Under the pieces are notes generated by a model that was not told the DNA's origin, did not search any database, and saw only the letters and a program-made list of their open reading frames with translations. From Lithospermum erythrorhizon (Eukaryota > Streptophyta > Magnoliopsida > Boraginales > Boraginaceae), in assembly GCA_019722365.1 (NCBI GenBank), contig JADFUC010001729.1:1-64000 (forward strand): a stretch of 64,000 nucleotides of DNA, given 5' to 3'. The position numbers and the translations under genes are program-made. Shown piece after piece: positions 12,871 through 23,625 of the stretch; position 1 is the first letter of the stretch, and every line of letters begins with the position of its first letter.

Positions 12871-13664
12871 TATAATCGGACCGCCCGAATTCGACGCCAC
12901 GAGTGAGAGTCATTATAATCAGAACTTGCAGAATCACCAAACCGATGGGCCAGCTGGGTTTGCTGGTTTTAGGCTAAAAGAAATAAGGTTACATATAATA
13001 TTTCCAAAATAATCATAGTTTAAAAACTTTGTGTCAATGGTGATATCTAGCCAACCAACTCCATATATATACAACGTATCCCAAATAAACGATAATGCCG
13101 GAGAAAGAACTAAAGAGAGCAATCTTGTACTGAATAAAATAAACCATATTGCCGATGAGGCTGAGTTTCAGGGAGTACCAGCGATCGGCGGTGAAATGTT
13201 GTGAGATCCTCACCACCCGATGCTGCCTAGCTACCGGGCAAAACTCTCAAAAACGGCCTCTTGGCTCAAGCGCACTTTGTCAGCACCAAAATGAAATGCA
13301 CCCAGTGATGAAGGTTGTGAGCGAGGCTTAGTGGCTGCTTGAGGTATGCTACCACTCTGGAGTAGGTCGGTCGATAATATGTGGTCGATGTGGATGAGTA
13401 CGCCTTGTCGGGACTGCCTGAGGGTTCGTACTGGCATGGGTCTCTTGGGGAAGTCTCGAGACATAATACATGAAAGATATAATAGAAGGTTCGTAACCTG
13501 CCAATTCGAAAAGAAATCGAAAGAGAGACTGTAACTGACTAAAACTCTAGTCATCCAGAGCACCATGTCTCTCATCCCCACAGTACCATCCTCTAATCGC
13601 CTGCTCAATCCGTCTACAGGAATGAACTAATCAATATCACCCCCAGCCTTGCCGTATCGCCAAA

Positions 13665-13915
13665 CCCTTTATACACAAAGTATAAAGCGCGCCTTATACA
13701 CAAAGTATAAAGGCACGCATGCACTCATACACTAAGTACAAGGCATGGCTCTTATACCTAAAGTATAGGTACACGCTCTTATACACTAGAGTATAAAGAC
13801 GCATTTCCAACCTCTTATTTGAGGTATAGGCAACATGCTGCTTAAGTATAGGCACATTTCTTTATACACTAAGTATAGGAGCACACGCTTATACACTAAG
13901 TATAAGGTATTAGTG
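13665..13915. repeat. LTR minisatellite of hairpin units, second copy
   Basis: About nine units of 30-36 bp built on TTATAC-loop-GTATAA, e.g. TTATACACAAAGTATAA and TTATACACTAAGTATAA. It lies in the position equivalent to 7625-7860 in the sister LTR. Confidence 0.75.
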
Positions 13916-15061
13916 GCGCTTATCCTTGGAAGGAGAGTCACCTAATTTTAATCATCGACATAGGTGAAATCCACGACGATACCAGTCACGCCGAGTCGTA
14001 GATAACTCACAACATCACTCTGATAACGGTACTCTGCTCCCAAACAATATCCAAGCACCTGACTAAAAATATCTCTGTCGTGGTCAAACGCCTTGAAATC
14101 TCGACAAAGGCCACGAAATCATAACAGTGCCGACAAGAAATTGATATAAGTTGGGAGTTCAGTTATTACTCTTTTACCTCAGCAATCTTCAACGCCCACT
14201 GAGGGAATATAATCCACTGTCAAATAATATAGCTGCTAAAATGAATCACACATAATCATACAACAATAATATGTTCACTGAGTTTAAAATGAATCACGTA
14301 AATGCTTTTAGTGAGATAAGTACTAGCCCTGCTGGCTTTCCACAAAACCTCATGACATAATCACGGTATGCCTTTCGATCAACGCCTAAACAAACACCCA
14401 GTATAGTCAGGACGCCGCTGCTGTGCGGGTGGTTTATAGAAAATACATAACTTGACTCTTAGGGGAACTGTCTCTAAGCGATCAACATGACGGATAAACT
14501 GTCGAATTATATCCCAGCCGGACCGCAGCCAATCGATCCCCGGCAATTCCGTCTTATTACTTAATCTCATTTACAAATCGGCATGGATTAGACACGGTTG
14601 TCGGTTCGCATGATTGGCTTGGCCTGTATAAATTGTCGGTTATGGCTGGGCTTGGGTTCTGCTTTTTCAACCTTATTCCGCTTTTAATCAATTTTAAATC
14701 CCACCAATTTAATATCTGATAACTATAGTAGTCCGTGACATATTTTTGGGTCTTGAGAGGAGTATCACCTAGAAATTAGCGAAAACCTAAAGTCCAACCC
14801 GGTATAACATCCCTCAAACGACCTCTGAATGTGAATTAGTCACTTATATAAGTCGGAGAACCCTTAACCAACTAGATTCATCATAAAATTGAGTCTATGG
14901 AAAAAGTCAGCTAAAGTCAACTATGTCAAAGGCCCGAATTGTCTTAGGAGGATAAAATTTCTTACATAGCTTCCGAAGAATGATGGGAAGGCGATATTCT
15001 ACAAAGGCGGATCTCTTGAGTTTGGCGACAATCGAAAGAGAAAATGGAAGAAAAAATTGCA

Positions 15062-15119
<58 letters not shown>
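15062..15119 (+). repeat. 58-base poly-G run
   Basis: An uninterrupted run of G inside the 5' LTR. The aligned position in the sister LTR (about 9057-9075) is only a short G-rich stretch broken by A and T. A real G tract this long is rare and hard to sequence, so an artefact is likely. Confidence 0.9.
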
Positions 15120-15120
<1 letters not shown>

Positions 15121-15359
15121 ATTATTCGGCCTTGAAGGAGAAGGAAGAAGATGATGTTGCTTTGTGATGATAATGGAGGATAGGTATGAGGAGGATGTTT
15201 GAGGCTGGGGATTGGGTTGGGTTGATTTTTCTAAAACACTCGTACTTAAATCTCAAAAGACTTGATTCCAAAAGATAAAATTTTCCATAGCAAAACTACT
15301 AAATTATAAATCTGATTCGGCTAAAAAATTTTCACAATAATATTATCATCAGTGTTTTC

Positions 15360-17340
15360 ATGGGATTAAGATAGAGATTGGGTGCTTTAAAAGCATTGGT
15401 GTGCAGTGCTTGTTTGCTTGTTTATTTTATAAGCTTAGTTATTTGTCTATATGTATTATACAATTTGAGGTATAATTTGGTGGTAGCAGGAGTTTCACGC
15501 CAATCAATGCGGAGGAGTTTCTATTCAGGTTACAAGTAAATTTATTTGGAAGAATTTTTTTTATCTATCGTTGTGTGACGTTCTACGATTTAATTTATTA
15601 GTATGAGGATGTGATATGACATTTTTTGTGGCGTTATAATAATTATTTATTAATATCAAAGTATTTATGATTTCATTTTTTGTCGATACGTTTTGTGACG
15701 TTCTACCATTTAATTTATTGTATAAAAGATAATGATTGGGCGTTTGTAGCGTTATAATGAGTTGATTTTGTTATTGTCGAGGTGTTTTTGTGATTTAATT
15801 TTTTGTCTATGTCGTTTTACGGCGTTATAAGATTTAATTTATTAATATAAAATTTCTGACATTTACGTGACGTTAAACTATTTTTAGGTACATATCTTAA
15901 TTTTTGTATGACATTTACGCTGGCGTTAAAGATGTTTTCATAAAGAAATGTCGTTACACTCACGTCATGTAATGTGTGGCGTGTTGGGTTATTGGTGATA
16001 AAGAATTTGACTAAATTGAAATATTTTTATAGTATAGGCGGGTTTAAGCGTTTGGCATAGGCGGAAATTCAAGGGTAAAAAATTATTGTCTTGTTGGCAA
16101 TACTTAGCGATATAAGATAACAAAATCCATTTTCTTCATCTTCAAATGTTGAGGTTTTAAGTTTTCTTCATTTTCTTTGTTAGTTATTAAGATTTAATGT
16201 ATTGATTTCATAGTTTTTTATTATAATATTTATATACTAACTTGTCTTTTTTTTATTAGCAAATTCGTTTTTAATTTGAGGTACCAATGTATTTTTATTA
16301 ACTTATTTTATATATTTAACATTTGTCTTGGATGTAATCAAAATATACTTTAATAACATATTTTATAGTTTAAAAATAAAGTTTAAATAGTTGTTTATGT
16401 TTGATAGAATGATTTGTGTTGTTTTTGTGAATACTCATATTGATGTTTAAATAATTGTTAATATTTTTTATTCATTTTGTTTCATATATATATAAAAAGT
16501 ATTTAAATATTAAAAGCGATATTTTGTTTATTGTTTGAGTCTCATATTTGTTTATATTTAATATTCTTTTATTATATGGCCCGATTTTTTAATTTTTTTT
16601 TAATTATATTATATGGTGTAGCGTTTCTATAGCGTTATGTTTATTATTATATATAATAAATTAATTATCTAATATTAAATTGTTGACCGTTTTGATGGCG
16701 TGAGTAACATAAATATATTTATAAATTAATTAATTAATATTAATTGTGTAGCGTTGTTGGTTGATGTTGGTATTGATTGTTTGTTTGTGTTATTGGTGTG
16801 GGCGTTTTGTGGTTGGATGTGTATATTTTATAAATTAATTATTTAATATTAAGTAATGTAGCGTTATTATGGCGTTGATATTATTATGCTCGATTATTAT
16901 TTATATATTAATAATGTGACTTATTTTATGGCGTGGCTAATATTATTATATTTATAAATTAAGTAAAATTATATGGTATTGTAGCGTTATTATGGCGTTG
17001 ATATTATTATTAATTATTTATTTAATATTAATAATTATGAAGCGTTTTATGGCGGTTGAATATTATTATATTTTATAAATTATTTAATATTAAGTATTAT
17101 TGACGTTATTATGGCGTTGATATTATTATTATTATATGATTTAATTATTGTGTGATGATGACAGTTATTTAACGTTTTATGGCGTGGTTAATATTATTAT
17201 ATTTTATAAATTAATTGATACATTGTTGAGTTGATAATGACGTTATTATGGCGTTGATATTATTATTATATCAATTTAATTATTTATGTAATATTAATAG
17301 TGTGGCGTTTTTTATGGCGTGGTCCGTATTGTTGCAGGTT
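15360..17340. repeat. Right subterminal arm, AT-rich tandem array with GGCGTT
   Basis: From about 16.6 to 17.3 kb a unit recurs: TTATGGCGTTGATATTATTA, an AT stretch with ATAAATTAATTATTTAATATTA, then GTAGCGTTATTATGGCG. Half-units are about 60 bp and full units 110-120 bp, with about six full repeats. The 15.4-16.1 kb part has looser repeats of GTGACGTT and GGCGTTATAA. Motif use matches the left arm at 3.7-6.86 kb, which supports a single element split by the gypsy insertion. Confidence 0.65.
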
Positions 17341-17359
17341 GTTGGGTTTTGCGGTTGTC

Positions 17360-17580
17360 TACTTCAGTAAGCTGGATAAGGTGTCCTTTAGATTTATTTA
17401 ATAAACTCTCTAAGATAATATTTTAGTGAGTCTTACGACTCGGGGATAAGGTGCTAAATTAATAATTCAGCACACTAAAATTATAAGATATCATTTTGAT
17501 AATTAGTTTTGGCATGGACCCGTATGAGTATGAGTTAATGATTCATGTGCTTGCATGTTAGCGGATGGTTATGAGGTTCA
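17360..17580. repeat. Fourth copy of the ~290-bp repeat
   Basis: Contains GATTTATTTAATAAAC, AGATAATATTTTAG, CTCGGGGATAAGGTGCTAA and ATTAATAATTCAG in the same order as units at 2935-3670. It marks the right side of the CACTA-like insertion. Confidence 0.7.
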
Positions 17581-18199
17581 ATCTGAATAGATTAAATGTG
17601 AGCAGTTACTGACGAGTTCGGAAAGGAGTGTGAAAGCAGCGTCTGTTAGAGAGTACATCGAAGTTCCACGGAGGATAAATAGCGGGATATTGCCTCATTA
17701 AATTAGGGGACGTGAGCTTCATTTTGAATGGCTGTCTGGTCTGCCACTTGCGTGGCTCGAACATCATGAAAGAACACGAGTGTCTAATTAACAACTTCAT
17801 TAGTTTCTTTGGTTGAACAGATGACAAAACTAAGATAAAATTAAACTTTTATAGCCGATTGGTTCCACCGCGATTATGGCCAGATTCCCAAAAATCCCAA
17901 ATTTTTTTTTTTGAGAAGATCTGATTTTCAGTTATAAGATTTGATCTTGTGTATTATTGCTCATATATCATGTAGTAGGTGGTGGAGTAGTGTTTGATTA
18001 GATGAGTAGTTTATGATTTTTTACACTCCACTTTCCTTCCTTGTAATGTTTGTCACCAACCCGTTTGAAATACTTTGAATTTTCCCAAAATATTTGTCCT
18101 CTTGCTCACTATTTATTCCTACTTCAGAAAACCTGGACGGTTCATAAAATGACCGTTTCTGTAGTACTTTTACAACATTCTCCGATCTGAATAATAAAA
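17581..18199. other. Region upstream of PPT
   Basis: Presumed promoter and 5' UTR of the translocator gene. No clear TATA box is visible. The minus-strand frame at 17606-17827 resembles nothing known to me. Confidence 0.3.
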
Positions 18200-21100
18200 A
18201 TGCAGAGCTCCGCAATCTCGTTATCTCCGTCGCTCCCCCTCCCCAAATCATCACTCACCTTTTCCAATCGATCCACCAAATCATCCTTTAAATGTCACAA
18301 ATCATCATTTTCACCTTCAGGTTTGGATTGTTTGCTACAATATATAATATTACTCCTCTGTTTTTTAAATGAAAATTTAGTATAGAGACGACAAGTAAAA
18401 AAAAAACGAGCGAGCTTCAACAAAACATCGTTCATTATTCTTCATCAATCGACAATATACTAACTCATTCATTTAGTTTGTCATTCTCACAGCACTAGAT
18501 AAACATTCGATTATAAGATCATTTTTTAATCTACGTTATGAAAATTATACGAAAATAATCGAAAATATTTTAAACAAAAAAGAATTAGTTATGTGGTTCA
18601 TGTTTTGTTGGATTGGTGGATAAGTAGTTTGTTGGTTCGGGAGCGTCAGTTAAATTATATAGAGAAATTACCTATGGACTATATTTGTCTATGAACCTTC
18701 TAGTGGTGATGCGTGGCTTTTTGTAAGGGGATGCTACATTATTCTTGATCGAGTGCGTATTGGATGAAATTTCGGGTTGACGTAATAGGCTGCCAATAAT
18801 AATACACTAGTATTGTCGTAAAACATTCTAAATAGAGCAAATCTGAAGAAATCATTATTGTGAATTTGGCCGAGATTGAACAATAATTTCAGCTTCATTC
18901 AGGTTTGGATTGTTTGAGAGTGAAATGAATTTAAAATGATGTTGAATTTGTCGAATCAGGCCACATTTTCCCAGCTTCGGCTTTGAGTTCAAGATCCTTG
19001 AATGGAGCTGGATAGGGTCTGGATCAGTTGAATCAGAGGAGGTTGGCAGTTTCACGTTAGGTCGTTGTCTCGGGCAACGGAGGCCGAGAGAGGGCTTGGT
19101 TGATATTGGTTCTGGGGACTCTGTTTGGGTTGTGGTATTTGTTCAATATCTACTTCAACATTTACAACAAGCAGGTTGAACATTTATTTATTCATTCATT
19201 TGATCAAGTTTTTTATTGATTTGTTCAAGTTTTTTATTGATTTGTTCAAGTTTTTATTGATTTGTTGTAGGTTGTTATTGATTTGTTGAAGGCTTTTTTG
19301 TTGATTCGTTGATGTTTTCATGGTTGTTGAAGATTTTGTATTGTTTGTTGTAGGTTGTTATTATTGATTTGTTGAAGGTTTTTTATAAGTTATTTAAGTT
19401 TTTTTCATTGATTTGTTGTAGGTTGTTATTGATAGGTTGAAGGCTTTTTATTGATTATTGAGGTTTTTAGATTTGGGTTGATTCAATTTTTAACATTTTT
19501 GCTTAATGTCTAGCTTTGTATAGGCGTGGCTGTATCTGTGATGCAGAAAGTTGATCATTTTTGAATTTTGATAAATGTTGTACTTGAAGGATTACTAAAT
19601 TTGAATTTATGCAGGTTTTAGAAAACATTTCATTTTAATGACAGTCACAACAGTTCAATTTACCGTGGGTTCTGTTTGGTTTGTTTATGTGGATGTCGGA
19701 ATCTGTACAAACTGACCTAAAAAATCAGTGGCGCCTGGGTATATGCTTTTGGGCTATGGGTTTATCTCTTCCAGTTTCTCTCATTGCAGATACATGTTAT
19801 TTAAGTTTTTGAATTTGGTTGGCAGCTTGTTGCTATACTGCCACTGGCGCTTGTGCACGTATTGGGGAATCTATTCACTAATATGAGCCTGGGGAAAGTT
19901 TCTGTTTCCTTTACGCACACTATCAAAGCCATGGAACCTTTCTTTTCAGTTCTCCTCTCTGCTATGTTTCTAGGGAGGTATATACTGAACTTTAAGTTCA
20001 TTTTCACATAATGGTTGCCGGGTTGTCACCTTAAAGGTTGTTGAACATTCATGCAGGTTTGAATCACTCATGCCAATTTAACTGTTCTCATCTTATTCAC
20101 ATTTATTTCTGTATATTCAAATGAAGTGAAGTTTGCGGTTGATGTAAGATCTTATAGTAAATATCTTGTTCTTCATATACAGTTCCAACACTCTGGATGG
20201 TGGGATCGCCGTCTGTTGGTTGGTTGGTTTGTTTAACAGAGTCTCTTTCAACTGGTGAAGTATAAGGCAGCCATCTCAGTTGTAGGGTTATTAGAAACTG
20301 TATATTGTTTATCGTTTGAGTGCCATAGGGAGGTTGGTTTGGTGTTGGTCCTGGCCTGTGAATTCTAGTATTAAACTCAACTGGGCTGGTTTTTGGAGTG
20401 CAATGGCCTCAAATGTAACTAATCAATCCCGAAATGTTCTTAGCAAAAAGTTTATGGTTAAAAAAGAGGAATATTTTACATTTAATTTACATTTTAGTAA
20501 AAGGAGTTTTTTTATATTTTATTATTTTATTTATTGGATATGCATTCATATGATCACTATTACTCCTCCTACAAAGTAATTAGTGCTACCTTTAGACTGC
20601 TGATGTTAATAAGTTCATTCTAAGGTTGAGGAAGGCATTTTTAAAGTAATTAATATTATTGTATGATACTTTCAGGAATCGTTGAGACAACATTACTCTC
20701 TCTCTCAATCATTACAATCATGTCCTTTATATTATTAAGCTCCCTGTTGCAGTCTTCATGGAAGGGTAAAGGATTCACTCCTACATACCTACAATCTTTC
20801 TTGGTTAGTATGATATATCTATTAAAATCTCCTTCAAGCATCTTGTGCATAGAGGACCTTACCTTCACTGTTTTAATACACCAGACATTATCCAGCATTC
20901 TTTAAATACTTATTTTTTGAGGAAAATATTTGATCATGTTATTAGATCCTGGCAGGGAGTGAATGTGAACCAAATCTACATGAAGTCCTTCATTGCTGCT
21001 CTTTGTTTCCATGCATATCAGCAGGTAGCACTTACGTTATTTTGAATATTTATGTTTGGTTAGCCATCGGAAGTTCTACTTGTTTAGAATGTCACGTTTT

Positions 21101-22015
21101 AGCATGAGTCAGGTTGGGTTTGGGGCGGTTGGTTTCTGTCGAGCGTCTTGTGAGTGTGAGTGAACACACGGATAAGGCAACGGCTTTTTATGTTGTGTTT
21201 AAATAATGAGAAAGGCTCACGTTAGATATTCATACACTTCTTTTCTTTTTAAAAAAAATCGGCCCTTTGTAGACTCGATCCGGGACCTCATCTCTCATGA
21301 TATATTAGATATTCACACTTGCGGTCAATCTGATGCATATGTTAAAGGCTCTCTTGACACTAGATTTGAAGAGTTTAAGTAGGTATGGACATTGTTTTTC
21401 TTTGTAGGTTGTTTGGTTTGTGACGATATTGTTTCATGTAATGAATCTTAGGCCAACAATGAGTGCCTACCGTTCTTCTCAAGATATCTGCGCCCCCGGC
21501 ATTGATTAAATCGCTGTTCAACAGACCTGGACCGACTATTTCGTATGATTTTATTTTAACCAGGAATTATAAACTTTCAGATCCGCCTTTATAAAATTTA
21601 TTATTCGTCATTCCATACTTGTGATTCCTTTTTGAAGTTCGTTATGGTGGCTCACAATATCAATTTATTGCAGGTTTCTTACATGATATTACAGAGGGTA
21701 TCTCCTGTTACTCACTCTGTGGGTAACTTTCATTAAGCCGTTTGTGATGGGCTTTGATATATTTTGTTTTACACTTTGGGTCTCTGATATCATCACTCTA
21801 AGTAATGTATATTTTTCTTACTCTGGAATATATGTTTGCTGAATCTCTCTGGATGCGGTTTGTGGCTATGCCTTGTCATGGCCTGTTGCCTCTGTGGGCT
21901 GCAGACACTTTGCCAGGCCATGTTTGTCTTTGAGGCTGTACGGGGCTTTGAATTTAGCGCTGCTGGAGTTTTCCTATATTCGAGGGTGAAACGTATCAAG
22001 CCGAAGACGGCTTGA
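18200..22015 (+). CDS. PPT: Plastid phosphoenolpyruvate/phosphate translocator
   Basis: Inner-envelope antiporter exchanging PEP for phosphate, which feeds the shikimate pathway; NST/TPT family of DMT carriers. Exons: 18200-18320 (Ser-rich transit peptide [18 protein letters not shown]), ~18903-19174 (ends [17 protein letters not shown]), 19615-~19738, 19826-19977 ([20 protein letters not shown]), 20183-20254, ~20368-20473 ([20 protein letters not shown]), 20676-~20813, 20956-21024 ([20 protein letters not shown]), 21674-~21728 ([18 protein letters not shown]), ~21820-22015 (ends [12 protein letters not shown] and stop). The [10 protein letters not shown] motif separates PPT from triose-phosphate and glucose-6-phosphate translocators. 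Exons 4 and 8 read perfectly. Exons 2, 3, 5, 7, 9 and 10 carry small indels although the family sequence is still recognisable, so the gene is probably intact in the plant. PPT1 versus PPT2 is undecided. Confidence 0.9.
18316..18916 (+). repeat. 19-bp direct repeat at both ends of PPT intron 1
   Basis: The identical 19-mer TTCAGGTTTGGATTGTTTG lies at 18316-18334, spanning the exon 1/intron 1 donor, and at 18898-18916, spanning the acceptor (intron taken as 18321-18902). Each copy contains AGGT, so splicing between them restores one copy. Confidence 0.7.
19190..19460 (+). repeat. Intronic minisatellite, ~22-bp unit
   Basis: In PPT intron 2, about ten imperfect units of the type TTTTTATTGATTTGTTCAAG, shifting to TTGTAGGTTGTTATTGATT. 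It is T-rich and non-coding. Confidence 0.8.
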
Positions 22016-23373
22016 AGAGTCGTTATCTTGCAGAGCCAAATCAGCCAAAGACAGTTTTGCTCTTAAGCAAACTTCACAAGTAATTTGGGTGATTAGATGA
22101 AACAGTAACATTTTTACAAATTCAGGTTGTATTTTAGGCATTAAATGTCATCAATTTTTCCCAATTCAAGTTGTATTTTAGGCATTAAATGTTCGGTTTT
22201 ACGCTTGATTATATGATGCTTCTTCTATAGGTGGATGAGGTATTTCATTTTCTTTTTGTTAGTAATCATTATTAGAATTTGCTTCATGGTCGTTTTGGAC
22301 TCATCCATGATATCTTCCATCTTTAGATGTATATCAAATTTTTTTTTTGCAAGTATGAAAATTAACATTATAAAGTACTTCTAGTATTATGAATAAATGG
22401 GTTCTAAAACCACTTTGGACCGGTTTTCGGTTTTGGGCGCTATTGTTGGTATTTCATTATCAGTTTGTTTTATTCATGGCTTATATTTTGAGAACTTCGT
22501 TTTGGTTATTTGGTTGTGAGATTGTGAATCGTATGAGCTAGATGGCGTTATTAAGTCTTTGGCGGGCAGCGGGGGTGAGACGAGGCAGGTGGGATGAGCC
22601 GAGGGAGATGGTAAAATCATAAAATTCAAAATAGCAAACAATAGTAGAGTTCAAAACTCCAAATAAAAAAACAATAATAATAAAGTTCAAATGTTCAAAA
22701 TACAAGAAAATAATTAAATAAATTAATACATTACAAGATATAAGGATACCAAGATAACAAACAAATTTGAGTACTTTCGTTTCATAATCGAAATAGAGTG
22801 TTTCGAATCAGTATGGCGTTCATGTGCTGAAATTAAACAAATCAATATAAAAACATAACTCATTCATAATCTGAAAATTAAGCATTGAAATTACGAAATA
22901 ATAAACTTAAACATTTGAATCTAAACAAATCAATAAGCTTAAACAAATAATAAAAATTCGAAAAAATAGCAAAGAAATTAATATAAATTAAATAATAACT
23001 AAAAAATAATAAAATTAAAATAATAACAATAATAAAATTGAAATATGTGCTAAAATTAAATAGTAAATAGGACCGGTTATAATCCCGTCGACGGATTAAT
23101 AATCGGATCGGTCGATGCGGTCAAAAAGTTTACTTGGCTTGGTTGGTCGGGCCAGGTTTTTAATCCGAAAAAAAACTTGGATCGAATCGGACGGGTTGCG
23201 TCGGGGTCGGCCGGACACGGAGCATTGGCTGGCCGGGAGGTTTGCTAGTTTGGATGTGATTGGTAGGTTGTGTTGTCTTTGGGTTTGCATTATTAATAAT
23301 TCATAATCATAAAAATATAAAATGAAAGCGGAATCATGTTTTAGTACTCCCGTATCATAATAGTATTATTAAA
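22016..23373. other. PPT downstream region and AT-rich spacer
   Basis: It starts with the presumed 3' UTR. A short direct duplication (TTGTATTTTAGGCATTAAATG near 22126 and 22170) follows. 22600-23060 is very A-rich. 23090-23300 is GC-richer, with repeated CGG and GGTCGG words of the kind seen in hAT-type non-autonomous elements, but no terminal repeats are identified. Confidence 0.3.
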
Positions 23374-23625
23374 TTGGAACCTAATGTCCACGAGGCACAT
23401 CTCGGCGGACGTAAAGATTCGGCCGCTGCGTTCTTGGCCTCTTGGCATCAGCGTGGGTTCGATACTTTGGCTGACGACAAGCAATTGTTCTTGAATCGAG
23501 AATGGAGTACTCGATGTTCAGATTCACACACTGGTTATCTTGGGCCAGCTGTTATAGAGGTGGTAGAGGCCGTCACGAGAGACACATCTCGAATCTTTTC
23601 GTTGATTGATGTTTGGAGGCTGTGA
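23374..23625 (+). CDS. Unrecognised 83-residue open frame
   Basis: An open frame of balanced amino-acid composition (includes KDSAAAFLASWHQRGFDTLA) in a locally GC-richer patch. It stands out from the AT-rich chance frames around it. I see no signal peptide, domain or nearby exon that would extend it convincingly. It could be an exon of an unread gene, a fragment of a transposon, or chance. Confidence 0.15.
   Translation: MEPNVHEAHLGGRKDSAAAFLASWHQRGFDTLADDKQLFLNREWSTRCSDSHTGYLGPAVIEVVEAVTRDTSRIFSLIDVWRL

Larger units (their letters stand above)
6858..15350 (-). mobile_element. Decayed Ty3/gypsy chromovirus retrotransposon
   Basis: Two related ~2.5-kb LTRs (6858-9372 and 12877-15350) flank about 3.5 kb that reads, on the minus strand, gag-like region, aspartic protease (DSGA), reverse transcriptase with TNAPAAFMDLMNR and FIDD, RNase H, then a chromodomain-like tail next to the 3' LTR. 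That order, with a chromodomain and long LTRs starting TGTAATAACCCG, fits a chromovirus, possibly Tekay/Del. Between RNase H and the chromodomain only about 270 bp remain, so most of the integrase is missing. All frames are interrupted. It sits inside the CACTA-like element. A clean target-site duplication is not visible because the right LTR end is lost or garbled. Confidence 0.85.
12877..15350 (-). repeat. 5' LTR of the chromovirus
   Basis: Homologous along its length to 6858-9372, including the hairpin minisatellite and words such as GAGTCATTATAATC at the LTR 3' end and AATATTATCATC near its start. It lacks the last ~65 bp that should contain CGGGTTATTACA, so its right edge is truncated or misassembled. 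It carries a 58-base G run not present in the sister LTR. Confidence 0.75.
3671..17350. mobile_element. CACTA-like DNA transposon, split by a gypsy insertion
   Basis: The left boundary at 3671 reads CACTACTAGAAAAA, close to the CACTACAAGAAAA-type terminus of plant CACTA (En/Spm) elements. It sits abruptly inside a ~290-bp repeat whose next copy resumes at about 17360. Both arms (3.7-6.86 kb and 15.36-17.34 kb) are dense in the short word GGCGTT and its variants, as expected for CACTA subterminal repeats. No TNP2-type transposase is readable, so this looks non-autonomous or decayed. The right terminus is not clearly readable. A MULE or other TIR element is possible, but the left end favours CACTA. 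Confidence 0.5.

Noticed and set aside
23090..23300. hAT transposon terminus
   Set aside because: CGG-rich words resemble some hAT ends, but no inverted terminal repeats or 8-bp target duplication were found.
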